Origin: Vanilla planifolia
Taxonomy: Eukaryota > Streptophyta > Magnoliopsida > Asparagales > Orchidaceae
Direction: 5' to 3'
Assembly (NCBI GenBank): GCA_023846275.1
Contig: CM043865.1
Coordinates: 30,423,912-30,487,911 of the forward strand
DNA: 64,000 nt
Made by a program: the position numbers and the translations under genes. The notes beneath the pieces are model-generated. The model was not told the DNA's origin. It did not search any database and worked only from the letters and a program-made list of their open reading frames with translations. Below are positions 13,301 to 25,300 of this stretch, piece by piece (position 1 is the first letter of the stretch; every line of letters begins with the position of its first letter).

Positions 13301-16300
13301 TATAGAAGAAACAATTCATGTCAAATTTGATAAAAATTTTATAAAAACATCTAGTAGCCATCATCATTAAGATGATTATCTTGATGAATTAGAAGATTTA
13401 AGTCTTAAAAAAGAAATATTAAAAGATATAGTTGAAGACAATGAATCAATAAAAGAAGAAAATCAAATTAAAAAGCAATTGAGATATTCCAAGGATAATC
13501 ATACTAAGTTAATCATAGAAGATGTAAAAGAGAAAATCAGAACTAGAAGCTCTTTTAATCATGCAGCATTTGAATCTACTATTGAACCTAGTCTAATAAA
13601 CAATGCTTTTGAAGATAGTTTTGGATTATTGTAATTAATAAAAAATTAGTACAATTTGAAAGAAATAAAGTTTGAGATCTTGTATCTAGGCCAAATGATA
13701 AAACAATCATTAATAAAAAATGAGTATTCAAAAATAAATTAGATAAAAATGGCAAAATTATAAAAAATAAAACTAGATTAATAGCCAAAGGATATTATCA
13801 AGTTAAAAAAGTAGATGTAAATAAAACATTTGCTCCTGTAACTAGATTTGAAACAATTAGAATCTTACTTGCTTATACATGCTACAAAGTTTTGATTATA
13901 TCAAATGAATATTAAGAGAATATATTTGAATGGATATATAAAGGAAAACGTGTATGTGAAACAACTCCCATGATTTGAGATACGTGATAAGATAAACCAT
14001 ATATACAAACTTAAAAGACACTCTATAGTTTAAAACAAACTCCAAGAGCTTGGTATGAAAGATTATGCATTTTTCTTACATCAAATAGTTTTCATAGAGA
14101 TAAGATAAATAATACTTTATTTATTTAAAATTTATCAGAATGTCAATTAATATGTCAAGTTTATATGGATGATATAATTTTTGGAACTTCTAATAAAAAA
14201 ATATGTATGTAATTTTCTAATTTTATGAAAAAGAAATTTAAAATGAGTATGATAGAAGAGTTAACTTGCTTCTTAGGACTTCAGGTCAAACAAACAAGTG
14301 AATGAATATTTATTTCTCAAATCAAATATTTGGAGTTATTAAAGAAATTTGGTTATGAGAAAATTAAACATAGAAAAACTTTCATTAGTATAAGTACCAT
14401 CATAGATAAAGATGAAACTGGAAAACCTCTTAACATAAAATTGTACAAATGAATGATTGAATCATTATTGTATCTTCCTACGAACAAGCCGAATATTGTG
14501 TTTAGTGCAGGTATGTGTGTAAGGTTTCAGACTAGTCCTAAAGAATCACACCTATAAGCAATCAAACATATCTTTAAATATCTTATTAGAACTAAGACTC
14601 TAGGCTTATGGTATCCTAGGTTTGAATCTGGATTTGATTTAATAGCCTACATAGATACTAATTTTGCTGATAACAAGACTGATAGAAGAAGTACCTCTGA
14701 TATATGCCAATTGATTAGTGGTTCACTGTCAACAACAGCGGCCGAGTACATTGCTGCAGGCAGCTATACTCCTCAAGTTCTATGGACTAAACAACAACTT
14801 TGAGGTTATGACTTAGAATTTACACAAATTCTAATTTTTTGTGATAATTCAAGTATAATTTATTTAACTAAAGATCCTGTTCAACACTTAAGAAAAAAAC
14901 ACATAAAATTAAGATATAATTTTATTAGAGAGCATGTGCAAAAAAAAGTAATTTAGTTGTTACCTGTGCCATCTTCTGCCCAATTAGCTAATATTTTTAC
15001 CAAGCAATTATCTACAGAAGTATTTAATAGACTTAGATTAAGCTTAAGTGTCATTAATCTCTTTGAGTGATTACAAAAAGAGGGAGAACTTAGTACTAGA
15101 ATTCAAGGAGAGAGTAAGTTAGAATTTAGAAGTATAAACTATCAAACAAGGTATGTCAAAATGTTAAATATTTTAATTTTTTTATTTATGTTATATTTTC
15201 TTCTAGCATTAGTTTTGTAATCCTCAAATGAAAAATTGTTGTACCCTTTGATATGATAATCACAAAACCAAAGCTAAGTGTTTACTTATACTTTGTTAAG
15301 TTCAATATTGTTTCAATTAAATCTCAATGGTACCATAATGATCTAAATTTGTTGGAGCAAGAATTGTTGTAGCATAAATAGTGAATGCAATTTGATGGCT
15401 CAACATACTGACTTTAAAGCCAAGGACAACATTCCTTGTAGAGTAACTAATCCACAAAGAACTTTATTTTTAAATCTTTATGATTAGCGTGTTAAACCTT
15501 TAAATTATTTGTAATTGTAGCACATAGGAGTATCATCCTTCATACATATATGAATTTAGTTTAAGTTACATTTTATTTAAAGATATTTAACTTTTTGAAT
15601 ATTCAAATATTTTTTTTATAAAAATTTTATTAAAAAAAGAATTTTACCTATGCATTCCCACCGCTAAGCCCAAAGGGCTCAGGTTAAGTGGCCCAAAGGG
15701 GACATAGGCATGAGGACCCATTGGCTAAAAACCCGTTCGAAACCAAGACGGGTCAAGCACGAATATCGATCAAGTCGGGTTACAATTGCAGTCTTTAGGT
15801 GAATCAGTTCAGAGCATTACTTCTAAAATGGCCTTAGACAAAACAAGTCAAGGCAGACTTGTTATTTAATTTATGTAAATCGGGTCTGGTTAGACCCGTA
15901 TGCGTGGTGCTAGCGACTTGGGTCATGACTTCCTGAGAATACCAAGGGGTAGTCAACCTCATTAAGCTAATTATAATACACAATGGATGTATTATAAACA
16001 CAAAACACTTGAGCAGTTTAACAACGTAGGACTAAAGATAAGCTTAACCAAACTTAAGATTTTTGCAATGACCGATCACGCGTTTTTGCAATCAAACGGT
16101 CCAGATCGCACCTACATTTGTGAACAGTCTTCTGTCTTCAACCATTCATCCGTAATGCTTGATCGAACGACGGAGAGTCTTTTCGTCTGTGTGAACAATA
16201 ACCTCATCATCATTACCATCCATCCAATTTTTGAATCCAATGCTCCATATCTTATCTTGTTGGGATTGGATCTGGACCCTTTATCATTTAAGCCGATCCG

Positions 16301-19300
16301 ACGACTATCGCGCTCCATTCGCTTAATCGGACGATAGCTATACTGTCATCTCCGCCTATAACAACCAGCTTTCCGAAAAGCAGATTTAGCCGTTGGAAGA
16401 GTTATTTTTTAGATTTTTTTATTTCAACTATAAATAGTGATCATTTACCAAACATAAAAACTATTAAATCAAACTTGAAAATTTTTATACAAGTCCAAAT
16501 AAAGTTCAAACTGTGAGCAACAAATTTCTACGCAATTATAGGGGGTGCAAATTTCCATTAATCTTTATTTCTCTGCTTCCGTTCATGATCATTTCTACAT
16601 TTTCCTAGTAACATCTACTTCATTTATTTATAGTGTCACTCTTATTTAAATAATTAAAAATGTAGGGATTTTGTAAGCGAAAAATTGTAAAGATTCGAAT
16701 TTTTCCAAATAGCCTGAATTTTTCTAATTTTGTATCTCATTGAAGCACCAGCGTGTATTTAGTTCACCCCTACCAGCTTCGACAAAAACAAATGGTTAAT
16801 GGAAGCCCGATCAGGGATCGGGGGTGGATGTAAGTACGGGCTTTGACCGAACCACTTAAAAATCTTTTATGCATTTCGTCTATTGTTAAACAATTTTATT
16901 TCATTGATAAAAGAAAAATATTTTCAAACTCAAAATTTTTTCTTCTAATTTTTTAATCGAAAATTTGGTTAAACGTACAATTCACCTCTCCTCTCCTATT
17001 CATTTTGTCTCATACATTTTACAACAAATTAGACCCACAAAGAACCACCCTTGGCCAAATACCTGCTTAGATGTACAAAACAAACATAAGGCATCTCCCC
17101 CTCAATCTGTGAATGCCTAGCCCACCAAAGTCCTTAGATTGAGAGTGAATTATAAATGAACATAGTAAAGTGAGCAGTGGGCCTGAACACTACTCAAAAT
17201 AAGAGCTATGACCATACAATATACATCTGAGAGTACCCCAATAGAAACCGAAGTGTGAATCATGCAAAAGATTGTAGCAACCAAGAGAATAATACTAGCA
17301 AAGACCACTTACCTTGCAAGAGATAAGGGCTGCAAATCCAAACTAGCAAATTTGTCCACAATAATCTAAATAAGGTGGGTGAAATCACCAACAATAGGCC
17401 TCTTCTAAGTGATTGAAATTCCCAAATACATACCAAAAGAACTCTATTTTATCTTTAACTTGTTTGTTATTATCTTTCTGTGATGACAGGTCATCCCAAT
17501 GCTAAAGAAAACAATGAACTTGTGTTAGTTCACAAGCTAACTTAAAACAAATTAATGCACCTTAAGAATGCTAGACATCTCCAAAACCACAAAAGATGTA
17601 GCAGGAACATAAAAAAAACATATCATTAACAAATAATAGGTGTGGAATCTTGGAAGTAATAGGGCAAACAAGCCTAGACAACAATTCCTTATATTATTAA
17701 ACCAATGATAGCATGTTTGGCTTTGTGTTTACTTCTACACTAACATGTTTGATTAGCATTTGGTTCCACATTTGATTTAATTCCTGCTAGCTATTATAGA
17801 GATTGACACAACACCTCACTTTCAATTTTAGAAGGTTAGCATATGTCAATTGCTAAAAATAAACATCTCTACAAGTCTTACATTATTACAAAACCTAAAG
17901 AGTGCCAATATTTAGTCCTATTCAAAAAGGGAACAATTTAAGTGTGTAATAAACCCTTCATAGCAGTAGTTTATGGTGTACAACTGGATGGATATGGACA
18001 AACGAAAGTCCATGTTTGTGTCTGATGAAACGTAGAAATAATTCACCAATTAAATCACTCCAAGTTTTATTATATTATAAAACTGAAGAGTGCCAATAAC
18101 AACTTACATGTCAATCATTACCACTTCAGAGAAGTAGTCTTTGATGTACAACTGGATGAATATGGACAAAAAAAGCAGATGTTTGTATAAAATAAAAAGT
18201 GGAAATAATTCATCATATAAACCTCAACTAAATCTACTTGCTATAACAGCTGATTTATATTATTAATCAGATCTTGGCATGTTCAACCTTGTGCTTACTT
18301 CTATCACACTTGATGAATTTTTGGCTCTAAAGTTGAATATATTCCCACTAGCTGCTGTAAAGATTTAAAACACAACTCACCCTCGATTGTATGAGGAAAG
18401 CATAAGGCAATTACTAACGATGGACATTGCTTCAAGTTTTACACTATTATAAACATAAAGGATGTCAACTTTTAATGCTAGTCAAAGAGGAGAACAACTT
18501 ACGTGGAAGTCATAAACTCTTCATGATAAAAGTAGTCTATGATGTACAACTGGAAAAAGAAAAAAATTAGAACACCTAGCGCCAGATCGTCTACATCTTG
18601 AAAAATGCAAGCAAAACTATGTAATACCGCACAAAATATTTGGTAAAGAATAACGGAGAGGTTTGCATTGCCATCTTCAAAACTTTTTGCACAAATGGAG
18701 AGATTGATGAGTAACCATCCCATCATTCCAGCCCGGATAAAAAAGAACCTATATAAGATTATGAAATAAACTATTCATAAGTTGCAGATCACCTTAAGCA
18801 AACATAATAAAGTTCATGAGCTAAGGCAGTTATGAAATATGCAATTTATAAATATGTCCTCAAAAAAAGATGGAAACCAAAACTTCTTAAAAAGGTAAAG
18901 GAATCTTTACCAACCAAATAGAAAGATGTCGATCAAAATTAAATGCTGTAAAACAAAAGCGTATAACAAAAGCAAGGCTTTTTTCAATTCTACATAGTGA
19001 CGTCAACCCATCGAATCCCTCATATGTAGCACTATCCATTAAAATACCTTAGCTAAGACCTAGGTAATGTCAAATTCTTTCCAGTAGCTTCCTCTAAATT
19101 ATTTAGGATATTTATTTGAATGTATTCCATTTCCACTCTCTAAGACATCCTCTAATCAATATCTAACAATCCTGAACCGATCAATTTAGACACTAACTAT
19201 AAGATTCTCTTCAATTGTCCAAGAAGCATATGATCATCAAAATAACTAGTGAGGGACTGAGAAATCAACTGTAATATTGAATTGAATGATGTGACATAAA

Positions 19301-22300
19301 GGTAGTAATGCAAGACAAAAAACAAAAAAGAGAAATATATGGGAAATTCTGCATAGAACTAGTATGCAAAGGCAAATAGAAAACTAAAAGATGGACTGGA
19401 AATCCCAATGAGTCAAAGGAAATCCCAATGACTATTTGGCTCCAACATCTTTTGGCATATAGCTAATACAACAAAATATAAAACTTAAGGGTTAATTACT
19501 ATTATATAGCACGACTTTGTACATTACACATTCGATGTGCAAATATTTTATGTTATTATAATACCATCCAATTATAACACAATTGATTGCTACCATCACT
19601 ATTGCAAACTTGAATGTCCAAACACTACGACATACCACTTTTTCCTTCAGGCTTCCCACCAGTGTTTCTAGAAAAATTGCCACAAGTTCATACACTAGTA
19701 AAGTTTTAAAGGTTTTGAGAGACATGTTTAGAAGTACAGATTGAATGTTGAATGATTAGCGTAACAAACCTCAACAATGTACAAGTAAAAATACAAAAGG
19801 GTAAACACCAAAAGAATTATTTGTGAACAAGAAACAGTGTAACATCTTTCAAAAAGAATTTGTGAATGTCCGTTCAAGCATACTATGCGTTTTATACCAT
19901 ATCATGGGATTTGAATTTTGCAAGAATTTCCAATACCGTATCATATGCTAAGGTCCTCTTTAACATTGTAATTTCCAATCCATTTTTGATAATTAGCATC
20001 TGCTTCAGTAAACCTTGCTTCTGCACCAAAACCTGTGATCTCTGTCCTTGGCATTTTGCGTTAGGATTTATCCTTGTTCTTCATAGATCTAGTAAACTAG
20101 TTCAAACTACCACATTACAAAGCAATAACTTCTCTTAAAACTCTATGCATCCTTAAAAGTACGCAAGCCCTATACTGTTAATATGAAGGAAATGTGATAT
20201 TAATGGAGTACTAGGAAAAAAAAAGACAAATATAATAAATTAGAAAAAAATTGCATACTTTAGGTCAATATTCATGACGTGAGGATTTAATTGCACTCCA
20301 AACCACCTGCAAAGCAAAGTAACAAATTAGACCAACAAAATCATGTAAAGTAGTTCAAAGTTTACAGAACAAAGCAAAAACAAAACATCATTATGTTGGG
20401 CCCTGGTATTGATGTGCTCTCTTAGAAAACCAAATAAAACTTTTTGACACAAAAAAACTATAGAAAAGAATTTCCATGGGATCATATTGAAGACTTTCAT
20501 ATTCAAATGAAATCAATATAAAGCATACAATTCCAAACCATTAGGATGGTGCAATCCAAAGTTCACTTGAATTTCAAATTCACAATACTAGAAATCAAGA
20601 AATTATAGTTTTCTATTAGTATAATTTTATAATTGAAATTCAATTTTCTAAATCACTTCTACAATAGTGACGGGTCAACATATGACAACAAACAACAAAT
20701 TTGAAACAGTGGTAGAGTCTAGCAAATGATAGGACAACGGGTAGTGCACAAGTTCAGCAACAACAAGTGACCATCACCGAAGACCAAAAACTAATAGTTT
20801 TGATAATGATAATCAACGAAGTCGGATGACGAAGAGCTATGAACCTCAATGACAACAAGCATCGAGGTCAACGAAGTCCAATGTTCGACCAACCGACAAC
20901 AATCAGCTTGGCAACAAGTACTGGGCTAGATGGTAAAGGCAAATAACAAATTCTAGTAACTGGGTACCCAGTAACACTGGACCAAAGCGTTTGATTAATC
21001 TGCAACAAGCTGCAAAGGTAGGCCAATCCCAATGATCAACAACGGTGGCAAAGACTAGTTGTGGGAAGTGGGTAAAAAGTTTTAGTTGATGGTGTGATAG
21101 TTCCAAGAAAATGAAATGCCTAATTTTGAGCACTTAGTAGATTTTAAAATTCATATAAATTAACAAATCCATCCAACAAAACAATGGTATTATTCAAATT
21201 CCATCATTATGAAAAATAAGGTTCTGAAAATCAAGCAAAAAAATGGATTCTAAGATGAACTGTGAAAACTACTTGTAAGGAAAATTCTTTTTTGAAGATA
21301 TATTTATTCCATTAATGCAAATTGCCCTATATCATACTTGGCCAATATACAACAAATTATTTTCGCTGTATAATGAATTATTTGAATACAAAATATGAAC
21401 ATAACTAAACATTCAATTTGGATGAAGTGCTAGCCTCATGATCAAGAAAGATGCAGTGCTATTTATCTACCCCTCCACACACAAGAAAAATATATAGAGA
21501 GAGGGATAGAGGCTAAATGTTCACAATGATTCCAGATATTAATTTGAATCTGCACTTGCAACTGAGTTTATGTTACATTTTTTAAGACAGAATTTATATT
21601 ACATCTACACACACAAGCTGATGGTAAATGCAGTCTGACAAAACTTCATGCTCCTTAATCTAGCCTTGGAAGAAAATGTTAGGAACTGGATTAATTGTTA
21701 GATATGATAAAAAATTTAGATTCTGTAAAATAGAAAACTTCGACTAGAGGCATGTCTAAGGCACATAAACTTCAAGCCTTACGTTATGCTGTATCGACTC
21801 AACCAGTAAACTTGCTTTAAGGTGGCAAAAATGCTAATGTAATGTTAAACTGGAAAGAACCAGTCCAATTTGGGAATAACTTGCTTTTAGGGGAATGTAT
21901 GCAAATGTGGACAGAAGGATTGAAAGAACCGGTTCAAAATTAACACAACCCTACAATGAGCTAGTCTGTCTAGGTATGCCCTCTCCCAGCTCCAACAGTA
22001 CCAACTCACAAGCACATAGGGCACAGCCTGCTGCAGCAAATTCCAAAGAAAGTATCAACGTAAGATCACTTATCATAAACCTGCCTTTCCTTCTCATCTG
22101 ATAATCTTTAACAGTGCCAACATATTCTCTCTTTCCCTCAAGGAAACTGATGCCAACCGCAAATTGACTTACATAAGCAACTTTTATTTCATTAATCATG
22201 TGGTGCAAAGCTCAAACTAATGAAAAAAAAAAAAGAAAAACTTAGCCTTGAGATAATGGAATTGCCATGAAGGAAAGGAAGAGAGCACCAATATCATCAA

Positions 22301-25300
22301 GGACATATCAGCAAGGATGCAATGAAGCGGCTGGTACAATGATTGGAGCAAATATAGGCAATGATATCCATGTCATGCAGAACATGGAGCAAGCACGACA
22401 ATAGGTGGTAATGTGATTGAGTTTGTGAAACAAAATTTACACTTCATTTTCAAAAAAGCCAATATGCATACTCAAGGCAAAAATTACTGTCAAGGAAATC
22501 AACAACTATTTCAGTAGTAGTCGTGACAGAAAAGTGGTGGATTTTATGGTGGATTTTACACTGTAAAAGCTGATATATGCAAAGAAGGCGTGCTGCAAAT
22601 GCAACTTAAGAGCAGCACAAGAGCAGTGCGGGAGGTAAACTTTATGGTGGAAAAGAACTACGCCCCGATTTAAAATATAGTAGATAATTTTACAAAAATG
22701 GTTAAGAAGTACCAAAACAACTTAACAATTTAAGTAAGTGAAACTTCATATACCCAAAAGCAAGAGTACAAAGTTGCATTAATGCACAAAATTACTGGAT
22801 TAAAATAAAACAGCTAATGACATAGATCATACTAGAGAACTGAAGACATTACTGGACTGTCAAAAAAAGACAGAATATTGATCCAACTCAGAGGTTCAGT
22901 TTCTTATTCTATGGATATATAATTCATTACACATTAAAGTATTTCTAAAGTTTTAACAGAAACAACCGTTTCCTTCTTATACCAGTCATGAAGAAAGTTT
23001 CCTGTGACATTTGCTTTTAAGGAGGAGCTCTGATCACGGCACTTGCATCCAGTAATGTACAGAATGTGAGTAACCTGAAAAGAAGGAAATTATAGAAGCA
23101 AATCCCAAACAAAATGCCTCACACAAAATTTCATAAACTCATAAAAGCCGTGACCATTGTACTATGTATGACAATGCATTCCTTCATTATTATACACAAA
23201 CATCAGTGAAAACATCAATTCAAAGTTAGAAGATACAAATAACCTGATCCCCTATAAAAGATATAGTGAGGAGGAAGAGCAATTAAATAACTTCCAGATT
23301 ACATCTATACAAAATTCAAAATCTTAGCAAAAACTAGGGCTTTGCAACACAAAAAAATAAAGGTGTCAACCTCAAATTAGGGAAAGAGCAAGGACTTATT
23401 AAATCTGAAAAACAAGAAAAGATAGAAAAGCCAAAATTTTCACCAAATAGTCAATGAAATACAAAGAGAGAGAAGCACTAAGACATTCCCCTGTCTCTAT
23501 TTATACAATGTCTGAAAAATATAATTACTCTTATCCTCAAATGTTAAGACCTAAAAGCCCCTTACTATACCAACAAGGGCTATTTATAGTTATCTGGATC
23601 AGGAAGAATTACTAGCACCTGATTATGATCATCTAACCTTCCACGAAATTTAATGATTACAAAATTTAACAACTTTTGTAGACATGGTTGTTAACATGAC
23701 AAACTAAATATGAATTTGACAAAAATAGCCCTTGTCAAAGATGGGCCAAAGAATTCGATAAGAAACAACACTAGAGAGCTGCCTGCCAGAAAAATGAGTC
23801 AAAACCAATTGAAAAAGAGTTTGACAATTTTTGAAAAATTGAGTGAGATCTGGTTTGAAGAGTTAACTCTTACACTAAGAAACGAATTGATGCCCATAAA
23901 TTTTGACTGTCGGTTAAGCAACCAAATGGACTTGGAATATTGCAAACCAAAGAACGTGTGTCACCCATCTAAGCTACTTTAGAGATATGAATGACTAGGA
24001 GTGAGGTGACTTAAAATTCACATCTTTAGGAGGGCAATTCAGTTCATTAAAGTTCCCATATTATGAGATCTAAGAAATCATAATGTAGCAAAAGAAAAAG
24101 AAGCTTAAAGTAACCACAACTAAGCATCATTATCATTTTTATATAGGTGAACTACAGAATAATATCTAATGTTTGGCTTAATTTTTAATTATATCACCAT
24201 ACTTCCAAAAATAAGCAAATAAGTCCTTAAATCTCATACCTTTCATTATCACATAGTCAAAATGTAGGTATAACATAAACTTTTTCAATAAAATACATTT
24301 CCTTACCCTAAAGAAAGGTAACAAAGGTGGTGGCAATAGCAAACGTGTGGATTATATTCTAGTGAGAGCTTAAGATGAAAAATTAGAGTCAAATTATAAT
24401 CCAAGAAAAGATCACAATGATAACAAAGTTCAATAGAAAAGACCTAAAGTAGACAAAAGTAATGTGCATCATTACTATTTTTAGTTTAAACACGGGCATT
24501 GAAAATTGTAGTTTATGATGTCAACTTGCATTGCACTATTACCTTTGAATTTTGAGTACTCAAACAATATATATCAAGATAATTCGCATCTAAACCACTC
24601 AAGTTTATCATTCGTCGCATTTAAGTATATTGATTTTCCTATTCAATCCAATGTGTCAATAAGTTTTATTACTAGCACAACTAGATCATTAATGTTAATC
24701 TGATATACGATATTTGGGCAAGTCTTCTTTGCTCCCAATTAAATCTATAACTTTTACTTAAACCTTTTGTTAAAATTCTATATCCATTGCTCGACCAAAA
24801 AGATCGAAAGGAAGTAAAGAAGGCAAGAGATAATTGACTAAATATGCTATGGAGGAAACCCAAATCTTTGATTGCTTAACAAGTTTATGGAGGTTTATGA
24901 TTTTGACATGTTGGAAAGTAGATCGTATTTTTCAAATGCAGGTTACCTAAGGTCATTTAATTGCATACTTGAATACTATTCATTTCTCAAAGAACCTAAT
25001 TATTAACAATCTAAAACTTACGGGCTCATCAACCAATATCAAAAAATCATCAACCTAAATACAATTGACAATTAAAAAAAAGAGACTTATGTGCTATTTT
25101 CCCTATGTATTATTCCCACTAATCAATTATGAATAGCTTTTTGAGGTGATGAATATGATAATACTTGCATGAGTTAAACATATCCATTGCATGCATATAT
25201 TCTAGTGTCAAACTAATTTTCTTTTAGACCCTAATATTTTCCTATCCATTGGAAATTGTTAGAATTATTTGTGTTTAATGAGCTTGTTCTAATGAGGAAA

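Larger units (their letters stand above)
8634..17026 (+). mobile_element. Full-length but decayed Ty1/copia LTR retrotransposon inserted in sterol reductase intron 8
   Basis: Two related LTRs bound the element: 8634-10407 (1774 bp) and 15237-17026 (1790 bp), both beginning TGTTGTACCC and ending in CAACA. A primer-binding site (TGGTATCAAAG) follows the left LTR at 10410. Flanking 5-mers AACTA (8629-8633) and AATTA (17027-17031) look like a target-site duplication that has drifted by one base. Internal parts follow copia order: gag with a CCHC zinc knuckle near 11.35 kb, integrase about 12.4-13.3 kb, reverse transcriptase with a YMDD-type motif near 14.16 kb, RNase H about 14.5-15.06 kb. The frame is broken many times, so it is a fossil. 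LTR divergence over the first 180 bases is roughly one in six, suggesting something like 7-15 million years at commonly used plant rates. It runs antisense to the host gene. Confidence 0.92.

Noticed and set aside
23480-23560. Possible solo LTR (TATA-like sequence on the minus strand with GC-richer downstream part)
   Set aside because: I could not identify TG...CA ends or a target-site duplication, so the boundaries are unsupported.
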